From Alistipes sp. (GTDB taxonomy: Bacteria > Bacteroidota > Bacteroidia > Bacteroidales > Rikenellaceae), in the NCBI GenBank assembly GCA_021201825.1, contig JAJQED010000016.1, positions 170,459 through 234,458 of the forward strand: a stretch of 64,000 nt of DNA, in the 5' to 3' direction. A program made the position numbers and the translations under genes. Below the pieces are notes generated by a model, which worked only from the letters and a program-made list of their open reading frames with translations, ran no database searches and was not told where the DNA came from. Of the stretch, positions 15,521 through 23,907 are shown piece after piece (position 1 is the stretch's first letter; every line of letters begins with the position of its first letter).

Positions 15521-17330
15521 AATCTGTGTTTTCCTGTTCCTGCTCACCCTCTGTATTTTCAACTTCCGGTTCTTCTTCGGCAATTTCCGCTTTTTCAGCT
15601 TCCATAAAGTCTAATTCACCGGTAGCTTCCGCTTTTTCTTCCGGGAAGTTATAGTCCGTTGCTTCCGGTTCCCCGGTACCTATCTCCCATACGGTCGGTT
15701 CATCGTCGGGGAATTCCAGGACTGTATCGACTCTGTCGGTAGACGGTTCGGTATCGTCCGGACCCCCGGTGGAAATATCATTGTCGGGTGATTCCGGAAT
15801 ATTCCCCGGTTCACCATTCACTACAGACGGCTCTTCCCCGTAGGTGTACGGGTTTGTTTTGGCATACTCCAGGGCCTTTACGAATTCGGTAGCGATCTTA
15901 CGCCCGCCGGCAAAGCTGAGGTGTGTATAGTCTTTGGCGGCCCAGCCCCAGTCGGCAAACCGTTTCATGCTGTTATAACCGCCCATAGCCTGGTAGGTGT
16001 TCCAGAATGCTACCCCGCAGTCCCGGGCTACCGCGCGCTGTTCGGCCAGCAGTCCCGACACGGCCGGCATTGTCACGAAATCCCCGTCCTGCTGCATACT
16101 CCGGTCACCGACGCCCATTACGATTATGGCAGTCGAGGGGAAGCACCTTTTAATGTAGTTAACAAGGTTGCGCAATTGTTCCCCGTAACTCGAATAACCC
16201 GTTACTTCCGCACTCATAATGTTGAGGCCGTATTGCAGAACGATAAGGTCGTAACCCATCATCCTGTTATATGCCGAATTTACGGCCGAGGAGGTCCCGA
16301 ACAGCGACAATCCCGTACTGCTTCTGATCGAGTAATTGTCCACGATCACCCCGTTCGAACCCTCCAGGCTTACGCCGTAGCCGGCGAAGCCGTCAGTAGC
16401 CGGCACGTCCACCCGCATGGAGCGGAACCCGCTTCCCGCTATGTTGATCTGCCGGAGCTGCCCAGTAGTATCTGCATCGAACGTGCGTTCGTGCTCCCCG
16501 TTGACGGTTATTTTTATCTCCGCCGGAGCGGTCGAGCTGTAAAAGAACCTCAGGTTCGAAACCTCCGAAATATATTTGCGGAATGTGGTGGTCTCGTAAT
16601 CGGCCCATGCCGCAGAGGTCGGAACGGAGATGGTTCCCGAGACAAGGAAACGATCGCGGTACTCTTCGGGGACGGTCTTTTTATTGGCCACCTGGTAATC
16701 TTTCCAGCCCCGGAACGAATGCTTTACGGTCGGGCGGTACTCGGCCGTTACGGATGACAGTGGCACGAAGCCTACTCCGTGCCCGCCGTACAGTCCCTGC
16801 AACTGCTCCCGGACATCCGCTGTAATTATATCTCCTTCAATAAACGAATCCCCGAAGAAAGCGATCCGTATGTTACGGCTACAGCTATATGCTTCCAATT
16901 TGCGGCTGAATTCCAGTACGGCATTGTTGCCGGAATAGTCCTCGATCGGTGTAACGTTGTCGAGCGAAACCTCCGAGGGGTCCTGCCGTCCGCCGCTCGG
17001 TCCTCTTTGGCCTGCGCTTCCGAGGTCCCATGTTTCCGAGACCGGGGCGGCCGGGACTTCCTCTTCGAGTACCTTTTCATTTATACCCTTGCCCTCCTCG
17101 GCATAGTCTGCTGCGTCCTGCATTTCCCGGATAAAATCCAGGTCCTCCCGCCTCAATCCGGCATCGGTCCCGTCGGGTTCTTCACCGGGAAAGGAATATA
17201 GCTCCGAAAAAATATTTGCCCTTTTGAATTTTACACCGGCCACCGAGAACGGGGGGATAAAACTGATACAGACCAGCCCCGCTATAACAAGCAGGGAGAG
17301 CAGGAAAGAGTATCTGGTGTAATCACGCAT
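15501..17330 (-). CDS. SGNH-type protein with acidic C-terminal tail
   Basis: A 609-residue protein with one N-terminal membrane segment (about 7-30), an SGNH-like domain starting near residue 155 (RIAFFGDSFIEGD), a block III-like DLIVLQYGLN, and DYTHLSFAGGRK near residue 470 as block V. Between them is a beta-rich insert. The last 110 residues are a low-complexity tail dominated by glutamate, proline and aspartate, unusual for the family. First gene of the MBOAT unit. It may be a second transferase or a polysaccharide-binding partner; the asparagine of block III is present in GLN, so activity is plausible. Confidence 0.85.
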   Translation of the reverse strand: MRDYTRYSFLLSLLVIAGLVCISFIPPFSVAGVKFKRANIFSELYSFPGEEPDGTDAGLRREDLDFIREMQDAADYAEEGKGINEKVLEEEVPAAPVSETWDLGSAGQRGPSGGRQDPSEVSLDNVTPIEDYSGNNAVLEFSRKLEAYSCSRNIRIAFFGDSFIEGDIITADVREQLQGLYGGHGVGFVPLSSVTAEYRPTVKHSFRGWKDYQVANKKTVPEEYRDRFLVSGTISVPTSAAWADYETTTFRKYISEVSNLRFFYSSTAPAEIKITVNGEHERTFDADTTGQLRQINIAGSGFRSMRVDVPATDGFAGYGVSLEGSNGVIVDNYSIRSSTGLSLFGTSSAVNSAYNRMMGYDLIVLQYGLNIMSAEVTGYSSYGEQLRNLVNYIKRCFPSTAIIVMGVGDRSMQQDGDFVTMPAVSGLLAEQRAVARDCGVAFWNTYQAMGGYNSMKRFADWGWAAKDYTHLSFAGGRKIATEFVKALEYAKTNPYTYGEEPSVVNGEPGNIPESPDNDISTGGPDDTEPSTDRVDTVLEFPDDEPTVWEIGTGEPEATDYNFPEEKAEATGELDFMEAEKAEIAEEEPEVENTEGEQEQENTDYGREEE

Positions 17331-17485
17331 CGGCCCGGTCCAAAATCAAACCGCAAAATTAAGAAATATAAGGAGAAATACTCTTTGCCGTGGCTTACAA
17401 ATTGCAGTGATAAGCCCCGCAGCGGTGCCATGCAAATAGCGGACCCGGGCGGTATTGCGGTACTGTTAAAAAATTCACAGTATTG

Positions 17486-17516
17486 TTTGCCCGTCCGGAA
17501 ATAAAGAGTAACTTTG
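17486..17516 (+). promoter_or_regulatory. consensus promoter of gcvH
   Basis: TTTG at 17486-17489, 19 bases, then TAACTTTG at 17509-17516: an exact Bacteroidota housekeeping promoter, 33 bases before gcvH. Confidence 0.8.
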
Positions 17517-17549
17517 GGTTCGAATTGAAATCTTAAATAATTCCATGCT

Positions 17550-17927
17550 ATGAATATACCGTCAGGACTTAAGTATTCTTCGGACCACGAATGGGTCAGG
17601 GTAGAGGGAGACGTTGCCGTTGTAGGCATTACGGATTTTGCGCAGAGCCAGTTAGGCGATATCGTTTTCGTTGACGTGACAACCGTGGGTGAGACCCTCA
17701 CACAGAACGAGGTATTCGGTTCGATCGAGGCGGTCAAGACCGTTTCGGATGCGTTCCTGCCGGTGGGCGGTGAGATCGTCGAATTCAACGAGGCTTTGAA
17801 CGACGCCCCTGATACCGTCAATAAAGACCCGTACGGTGAGGGATGGATGGTGAAAGTTCGCATGAGCGATCCGTCCGAGCTGGATTCCCTGATGGATGCA
17901 GAGGCTTACCAGGCCTCGATCGGGTAG
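17550..17927 (+). CDS. gcvH: glycine cleavage system H protein
   Basis: A 125-residue lipoyl carrier protein. The lipoylated lysine is K63 in [13 protein letters not shown]; the N-terminal [10 protein letters not shown] is typical. It shuttles the aminomethyl group between the P and T proteins of glycine cleavage; those genes are not in this window. It precedes mdh by 36 bases and shares its promoter. Length is normal. Confidence 0.96.
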   Translation: MNIPSGLKYSSDHEWVRVEGDVAVVGITDFAQSQLGDIVFVDVTTVGETLTQNEVFGSIEAVKTVSDAFLPVGGEIVEFNEALNDAPDTVNKDPYGEGWMVKVRMSDPSELDSLMDAEAYQASIG

Positions 17928-17963
17928 GGAATTACGAAGAGGTTAAATCTAAAAAATACTATC

Positions 17964-18905
17964 ATGAGTAAAGTAACAGTAGTGGGTGCCGGTAACGTGG
18001 GCGCCACTTGTGCCAATGTTCTCGCTATCAAGGAGACGGCGAGCGAGGTGGTTCTTATCGATATCAAGGAGGGCCTTGCCGAGGGTAAAGTGCTGGATAT
18101 GTTCCAGACCGAGACCCTGTTGGATATCGATACCAAATTAACTGGCGTAACCAACGACTATTTGAAAACAGCCGGTAGCGACGTTGTGGTTATAACCTCG
18201 GGTATTCCCCGTAAACCGGGAATGACCCGCGAAGAACTTATCGGCACCAATGCCGGTATCGTAAAAAGTGTAATGGAGAGCGTTATTGAACATTCGCCGA
18301 ACGCTATAGTTATCATTGTGAGCAATCCGATGGACACCATGACCTACCTCGCGGCTAAAACCAGCGGGCTGCCCCGCAACAAGGTTTTTGGTATGGGCGG
18401 CGCGCTTGACAGCGCACGTTTCAAATGCTACCTGAGCAAGGCGCTCGATGCCAATATCAACGAGATCGAGGGTATGGTGATCGGCGGCCACGGCGATACT
18501 ACCATGGTTCCCTTGGTCAGCAAAGCCACTTACAAAGGTAGCCCGGTAACCGATTTTATTTCCGAAGATGCGGTACAGCAGGTAGTTGCCGATACGATGG
18601 TAGGCGGTGCCACCCTTACCAAACTGCTCGGCACGTCGGCATGGTATGCTCCCGGAGCCGCCGCCGCTTATGTGGTGGAATCTATCCTTAAAGACCAGAA
18701 GAAAGTGGTCCCGTCATGCGTAAGCCTCGAGGGCGAATACGGACAGAGCGATATCTGCATCGGTGTTCCCGCCGTAATAGGCCGCAACGGTGTCGAGAAA
18801 GTTCTCGAGATCAAATTGTCGGATAAGGAAAAAGCACTGTTCGAAGAGAGCGCTGCAGCTGTCCGCAAAACCAACGACGTACTGAAAGAAATAGGCGTAC
18901 TCTAA
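17964..18905 (+). CDS. mdh: malate dehydrogenase
   Basis: A 313-residue NAD-dependent malate dehydrogenase of the lactate-dehydrogenase-like type. The NAD site is VVGAGNVGATCAN, substrate-binding arginines are in GIPRKPGMTREE, and the catalytic histidine is H176 in IGGHGDTTMVPL. It interconverts malate and oxaloacetate in central metabolism, important in Bacteroidota for the fumarate/succinate route. Co-transcribed with gcvH; a strong bidirectional hairpin follows. Confidence 0.96.
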   Translation: MSKVTVVGAGNVGATCANVLAIKETASEVVLIDIKEGLAEGKVLDMFQTETLLDIDTKLTGVTNDYLKTAGSDVVVITSGIPRKPGMTREELIGTNAGIVKSVMESVIEHSPNAIVIIVSNPMDTMTYLAAKTSGLPRNKVFGMGGALDSARFKCYLSKALDANINEIEGMVIGGHGDTTMVPLVSKATYKGSPVTDFISEDAVQQVVADTMVGGATLTKLLGTSAWYAPGAAAAYVVESILKDQKKVVPSCVSLEGEYGQSDICIGVPAVIGRNGVEKVLEIKLSDKEKALFEESAAAVRKTNDVLKEIGVL

Positions 18906-18919
18906 TCCGGTAATACAGC

Positions 18920-18969
18920 AATAAATATAGAGCGGGGCGATATCTTTATCGCCCCGCTCTATATTTATT
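18920..18969. terminator. bidirectional terminator after mdh
   Basis: Perfect 23-base arms at 18920-18942 and 18947-18969 with a TCTT loop. It separates mdh from the convergent broken esterase gene. Confidence 0.85.
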
Positions 18970-18978
18970 GCCGTAAGT

Positions 18979-19949
18979 TTAATCTTCCTGGTCCAGCCAT
19001 TCCAGGATCTCCAAATGGATATCATTATCTTTATCCGGATAAATAATGAGATTCTCGTACCCGTCGTTCCCGGCTATCGCTCCCTGTGTGTCCCAGTCTC
19101 CCCGGGTGAATTTAATCTGGGCCGGGGAATGGATCTTCATCTTTACCTGCCTTTGATTAGCGGACACTTTATCCATTCTTATTGCGGCCGGGTCCCATTG
19201 AGCAAGTTCCGGTTGGTTCCCGCATATATAGACCTCATCATTTTCATCCGGTACGGTCAAAGTGATCATTATATCGTATAGTTCTTTCGAAAAACAGTTC
19301 TTTTGCTCTTCCGTAAAGTCGAAAAAAAGCGGAAGCGCATCCATCATACTGTGGGCGAATGTACTCCAATGTCCCTCCTGCGGGAATGTATTGGAATGGA
19401 ATTTAATATTGTCCGGTATCCGGATATTGTCCGCAAAGCAGTAAAACTTACAGATGCGCTCAGGGAGGGACCTATACCGATCCTGCGGGGTCCGGTCCGG
19501 TAATTTGCATCAATGTACGGGATGATCTCGTTTTTCAGATAATTCATGAATTTATCCCTGTTGCCGTAATACCCGCCCCCACCGAAGTAGTCTTTCTCTT
19601 CGACATTAACGGGCAACGGTAAAAGGTCGTTATTGCGGCCGTAGTTCAAACTGTCGATAAAAGTCGGGATTATTCCAACCACGATATATTTTTTATTCCC
19701 GCCGGACATGAAGCTTACCGAAGAGGTAATGAAATTCAGGAACTCCCTGCTATTACAGTCGAACATGAATATCACATCGTAATTCACCAAGGGGTATTCA
19801 TCGTAAAACGCCGGTGTATATACCAGCAGCTCCCTCGTTTGATCCAGTTCGTCAGAGGTGAATTCGATTTTCCCGACTTGTGCCATATACTGTGATCGAG
19901 CAGGGAACCCGAACGACAAGAACAGTATTAATAAAATTATCCTTTTCAT
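18979..19949 (-). pseudogene. broken esterase with C-terminal starch-binding-like domain
   Basis: The first part (from ATG 19949: signal peptide ending ARSQ, then LLVYTPAFYDEYP, YDVIFMFDCNS, and YIDANYRTGPRRIGIGPSLS) reads as a secreted alpha/beta-hydrolase of the Esterase D/IroE-like group. The frame then shifts near 19400-19440. The second frame continues as KFHSNTFPQEGHWSTFAHS, typical for the catalytic histidine end of these enzymes, and a beta domain with VYICGNQPELAQWDP resembling CBM20. Only about 30 residues separate the nucleophile and histidine regions, where the family has roughly 100, so there is an internal deletion as well as a frameshift. The usual GHSLGG reads GPSLSA. Almost surely inactive. 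Confidence 0.75.
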
Positions 19950-19962
19950 CCTGCGGTAAAAA

Positions 19963-20874
19963 TCACCGAATAGGCACCACTGTAAAACCCGCTTCACGGA
20001 GCTGGTTTATCAGACCCTCCTCACCTGCAAGGTGCAGGGCGCCGACGGCTATGAAAGCCGGCTTTTCTGAAATGATACCCGGTATCTGGGCCATCCATTT
20101 ATCGTTGCGGAGTTTATTTATGGCCAGCTCGAATTCATCCGACATACGGCACGGCTCGTCATCATTGTCGAAGCTCATATCGTACATACCCTGTAGGTTT
20201 CCCTCTTTGTATAGATTGTCCATCTCGATAAACTTCTCCACGGAATCTTCATCGTTCTCCAGCGAGCATAGTAATAACTCAGCCTGTACGGGCAGGGGTT
20301 CGAAGTCCATCAAAAGGCTGATCTGCTCTTCGAAAGTCTCGAAGCCCGCAATCTCTTTTCCCGACTCCCTGCCGAGATTCTGGATGTACGAGTCGATAGG
20401 TACATGCATCATTATATTGAACGACGGGTTGGCCCTGGAATACGACAGTGCCGTATACATATTAAGTATCATGGCCGGCTTGAAATTGCCGAACTGGGCC
20501 AGACCTGCACCGAACATCCCGGTGAGCAGTTCGTCCAGCCGGGCGTACTGCTCTTCTGTCAACAGGTCGTGATAGGTCGTCCCCTCGGGAAGCATGGCAC
20601 TTTCCATCATCAGGGCCTGGGCCGCATTCATCGTTTCCATATCCACCTCACCGATAACGATCTCGGCAGAAGCGAGCGCCTCCGTGTATGCCGGATATTC
20701 GTCCAGAACGCTTACCGGGGCGAAATGATGGGTGCCGAGCAGGTAGGAGGGTGTGCTGAGGCCGTTACCGGTGATTTTCCAAAGTATAGATTCCGTAGGT
20801 TCTGCGCTGGAACGGTTACCGCATCCGGCGATAAGGATTGCCGCCGTAGCGGCCAGCAATAAAATTTTTTTCAT
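19963..20874 (-). CDS. TraB/GumN family lipoprotein
   Basis: A 303-residue protein with a lipoprotein signal (MKKILLLAATAAILIAGC) and the TraB/GumN domain: SYLLGTHHFAP near the N-terminus, a glutamate in IGEVDM, and the closing signature FIAVGALHLAGEEGL. The family is thought to be a metal-dependent peptidase related to Tiki proteins; the substrate in gut bacteria is unknown. It ends 13 bases upstream of the broken esterase start and probably shared its message. Confidence 0.88.
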   Translation of the reverse strand: MKKILLLAATAAILIAGCGNRSSAEPTESILWKITGNGLSTPSYLLGTHHFAPVSVLDEYPAYTEALASAEIVIGEVDMETMNAAQALMMESAMLPEGTTYHDLLTEEQYARLDELLTGMFGAGLAQFGNFKPAMILNMYTALSYSRANPSFNIMMHVPIDSYIQNLGRESGKEIAGFETFEEQISLLMDFEPLPVQAELLLCSLENDEDSVEKFIEMDNLYKEGNLQGMYDMSFDNDDEPCRMSDEFELAINKLRNDKWMAQIPGIISEKPAFIAVGALHLAGEEGLINQLREAGFTVVPIR

Positions 20875-20945
20875 TTACAATAATGTTTCCCCGGCCGTCA
20901 ACGTCCGACCGGGCTTGGTTATGGGTAATTAATCTTCTCGAAACA

Positions 20946-22415
20946 TCACAACAACGGGCTTAACAGCCGGGCCAGCGATTCGTAAACCGAATGCAGGTTT
21001 GACCTTTGTTCCCACATCTCGGGCGTAACCTGGATACAATGGCCTATATCCTGCAGGAATGCCTCTTCCAGTTCCCTGGCTATCCTGCGGTCGTACATGA
21101 TGGCCGATACCTCGAAATTATCCTCGAAGCTGCGGATATCCATATTGGCCGTACCGACCGACGAGAACATGCTGTCGATAATTATAACTTTCGAATGGTT
21201 GAATCCCTTGCAGTAAAGGTACACTTTTATTCCGGCTTCCATCAATTCGGAGATATAGGAGCGCGTGGCCCAGTAGACTATCTTGGAATCGGAACGGCTC
21301 GGGATCATTACCCGTACGTCGATTCCGCTCAGGGCTGCGATCTTCAGGGCGGTAAGTATCGCCTGGTTGGGCAGGAAATAGGGCGACGAGATATAGATAT
21401 GTTTCTGCGCGCGGGTAATGGCGGCAAAGAAAGCCTGCATAATGGATGCCCAATCCGAATCCGGCCCCGAGGATGCGATCTGGACGGGACATTCTTCGGT
21501 GACCTTTGTCTTGGGGAAATATTTGTCGGTACTGCCGATACGTTTTTTTCCGCTTACGAAATACCAGTCCGTAGCGAATATGGCCTGCAGCATACCGACA
21601 GCTTCCCCTTCGATCTTCAAATGGGTATCCCGCCAAATGGCTTTGCGGCCCATGCGCAGGTAACGCTCCGCTATGTTGATCCCGCCCGTAAAGCCTATGT
21701 GCCCGTCCACAACCACTATCTTGCGGTGGTTGCGGTAATTTACCCGGCTTGTGAGCCACGGGAACACGACCGGCATGAAACATCCGGTCTCCACCCCTGC
21801 CTTGCGCAGGTTGCGTATAAACCGCCGGCCAAGCCCCCAGCTTCCTACGTCGTCATAGATGAACCTGACTTCCACCCCTGCACGGGCTTTATCCATAAGG
21901 ATTTTGGATATCTTCTTGCCGATCCGGTCATTCTCGAAAATGTAGTATTCTATATGTATCGACGATTTAGCGTTACGCAATGCGTGCAAAATTTCGGCGA
22001 ACGTCTCCTTGCCGTTATTGAGCACCCTCACCCGGTTTTTCACCGTCAGCAGGGACTTGTTGGTATTCAGCAGCAGGGTGATAACGTCCCTGTTGTCCGA
22101 AATACTGCTTCGGATCATCATGTCCGGGTTTTGGATCGCCTCGATCTGTTTACGGCTCAGGCGGTCAAACTGTTCGAGGTCTTCGATCTCTTTCAGGTTG
22201 AAAATTTTCTGCTTACGGTGGTTGCGGCCGAACATCACGTAGAGGCCCAGCCCGGCGACGGGGATCAGAGCTATGACCGTGATCCAGGCAAGGGCCTTGA
22301 CCGGTTCGCGCTTTTCATGTATAATAACGCAGATCGTAGCGATGATTATTACTACGTAACATATCGTCGCCAGAAGCTTTATATCGGAGAATGCAACAAG
22401 CGGATAAACTGCCAT
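20946..22415 (-). CDS. cls: cardiolipin synthase
   Basis: A 489-residue phospholipase-D-type enzyme that joins two phosphatidylglycerol molecules (or PG and another lipid) into cardiolipin. Two N-terminal membrane helices (about 8-30 and 40-60) are followed by two HKD motifs: NYRNHRKIVVVDGHIGFTGG and FNHSKVIIIDSMFSSVGTAN. I chose ATG at 22415 (MAVYPLVAF) over a TTG eight codons upstream. It is divergent from greA and separated by that gene's promoter. Confidence 0.94.
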   Translation of the reverse strand: MAVYPLVAFSDIKLLATICYVVIIIATICVIIHEKREPVKALAWITVIALIPVAGLGLYVMFGRNHRKQKIFNLKEIEDLEQFDRLSRKQIEAIQNPDMMIRSSISDNRDVITLLLNTNKSLLTVKNRVRVLNNGKETFAEILHALRNAKSSIHIEYYIFENDRIGKKISKILMDKARAGVEVRFIYDDVGSWGLGRRFIRNLRKAGVETGCFMPVVFPWLTSRVNYRNHRKIVVVDGHIGFTGGINIAERYLRMGRKAIWRDTHLKIEGEAVGMLQAIFATDWYFVSGKKRIGSTDKYFPKTKVTEECPVQIASSGPDSDWASIMQAFFAAITRAQKHIYISSPYFLPNQAILTALKIAALSGIDVRVMIPSRSDSKIVYWATRSYISELMEAGIKVYLYCKGFNHSKVIIIDSMFSSVGTANMDIRSFEDNFEVSAIMYDRRIARELEEAFLQDIGHCIQVTPEMWEQRSNLHSVYESLARLLSPLL

Positions 22416-22467
22416 TCGATCGGTCCCATTCCGGTTCAATACAAAGATAACAATTATGCCAGAACGG

Positions 22468-22498
22468 TTTGCGGGTTCGGAATTAATTCGTATCTTTG
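22468..22498 (+). promoter_or_regulatory. consensus promoter of greA
   Basis: TTTG at 22468-22471, 19 bases, TATCTTTG at 22491-22498; about 74 bases before the greA start. Confidence 0.8.
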
Positions 22499-22571
22499 CT
22501 TTATACGATATGGGGAGTTCCGGCTTTAGGGTCGGGATTTTCTGTTTTTTTGTCTTAAGAAAACATTTATT

Positions 22572-23048
22572 ATGGCATCAAATGTAATTTACCTGACCGA
22601 AAGCGGTTACCAGAAGCTAAAAGCTGAACTGGAGCAGCTCAGGTCGGTCGAGCGTCCCGCCATTTCGGCCCAGATCGCCGAGGCGCGGGATAAGGGCGAT
22701 CTGTCCGAGAATGCGGAATACGATGCCGCCAAGGAGGCGCAGGGGCTTCTGGAAATGAAAATCGCCAAACTGGAAGCCGACCTCTCGAACGCACGCATAC
22801 TGGACGAATCTCAGATAAGCACCGGCAAGGTGCAGATACTTAGCAAGGTGAAACTGCTTAACCTTAACACCGGCAAGGAGGTAACCTACATGCTCGTGTC
22901 CGAGAACGAGGCTAACCTCAAGGAAGGGAAACTGGCTATCGGCACCCCGATCGGCAAGGCTCTTCTCGGTAAGGAGAAAGGGGATAAGATCGAGGTTAAC
23001 GCCCCGGTGGGTATTATCAACTTCGAGATCCTGGACATAACCGTCTGA
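22572..23048 (+). CDS. greA: transcription elongation factor GreA
   Basis: A 158-residue GreA: N-terminal coiled coil with the acidic tip (DKGDLSENAEYDAAKE at about 40-57) that stimulates RNA cleavage by stalled polymerase, and a C-terminal FKBP-like domain (GTPIGKALLGKEKGD). Length and motifs are standard. Single-gene unit with its own promoter and terminator. The stop is TGA. Confidence 0.96.
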   Translation: MASNVIYLTESGYQKLKAELEQLRSVERPAISAQIAEARDKGDLSENAEYDAAKEAQGLLEMKIAKLEADLSNARILDESQISTGKVQILSKVKLLNLNTGKEVTYMLVSENEANLKEGKLAIGTPIGKALLGKEKGDKIEVNAPVGIINFEILDITV

Positions 23049-23067
23049 TCCGTCGGCAAAAATATTC

Positions 23068-23093
23068 GAGGGCGGACCGACAGGTCCGCCCTC
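23068..23093 (+). terminator. terminator of greA
   Basis: GAGGGCGGACC/GGTCCGCCCTC with a GACA loop, then TTTGTTTT. Confidence 0.85.
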
Positions 23094-23123
23094 TTTGTTT
23101 TGGCCTTCAGCGGATGCGGCAAT

Positions 23124-23780
23124 TTACAGCCACTCTTTTTTATAGACGTCCGGTTCGCCGCCTCCGGTTCCGGTTATCGATTCCTGCTCGGGAACGATCT
23201 GGTATGGCGTTATTCTTCCGGTATCATTGTCTGCCAGATCAAGGGTTAGTTCCGAAGTGCGGTACCAGCGCCCCTGCTCGACCGGTTCGCTCCCACCGTC
23301 CATGAACCGTTCTTTCGAATAGGAGTAATCCGGCCTGAGACGTAATATTTCCGCTTCCCCGTCATGCAATTTACGGTACAGGCCCGGGACCGTATGGTCG
23401 CTGAGGCATCGCCCGTCCCTGGAAATGACCAATAGCGAATCGATCCTGATTTCCCGTTGATCGACCGGTATCGTAGGGTCCTGGGCGGCATTGAGCGGCA
23501 CCGATACTTCCCCGTAAAATTCGATACGCACCGGGACACCCTCCGGTATGGCCTCCCGGGTGTAAACTTCCCGTAACTTCTCGTAAGCACCACCGGTATC
23601 GAAGCCTGTCGTTACCCTTGTGGCACAATCGGTAAAGGAGGCTCGGCCGTACTCCGCTATTACTAACGTCCCGCTGTAGAATTCCCGCCCGGATGAAATA
23701 TCCCCTGGCCGGTTACAGGCGCAGGAAAGAGCCAGGAATAAACAGCCGGTTATTATGCAGGCTTTGGGTATGTGGTCCAT
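23124..23780 (-). CDS. lipoprotein of unknown function
   Basis: A 218-residue protein with a lipoprotein-type signal (CLFLALSCAC near residues 13-22). The mature part contains beta-strand-like segments and the repeated theme of a value plus a comparison with a default (GLYRKLHDGEAEILRLRPDYSYSKERF, then QGRWYRTSELTLDL), resembling lipocalin-like or copper-resistance NlpE-type lipoproteins; that is a weak impression only. Convergent with greA and downstream of the M3 peptidase terminator. Confidence 0.6.
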   Translation of the reverse strand: MDHIPKACIITGCLFLALSCACNRPGDISSGREFYSGTLVIAEYGRASFTDCATRVTTGFDTGGAYEKLREVYTREAIPEGVPVRIEFYGEVSVPLNAAQDPTIPVDQREIRIDSLLVISRDGRCLSDHTVPGLYRKLHDGEAEILRLRPDYSYSKERFMDGGSEPVEQGRWYRTSELTLDLADNDTGRITPYQIVPEQESITGTGGGEPDVYKKEWL

Positions 23781-23854
23781 TTCACTTTTATTTGATCATC
23801 GGTCAATCAAAAACCATACAAGGAATACCGCCCATGCGGATTAGCCGGGTAGCA

Positions 23855-23886
23855 AAATAGCATGGAACCGGAGTTCCATGCTATTT
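23855..23886 (-). terminator. terminator of M3 peptidase gene
   Basis: AAATAGCATGGAAC and GTTCCATGCTATTT with a four-base loop, 22 bases after the stop codon. Confidence 0.8.
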
Positions 23887-23907
23887 GCATATTGGGTTAC
23901 CGGCACG

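Noticed and set aside
21006..22529. 507-codon plus-strand frame opposite cardiolipin synthase
   Set aside because: Antisense shadow; the minus strand carries both HKD motifs.
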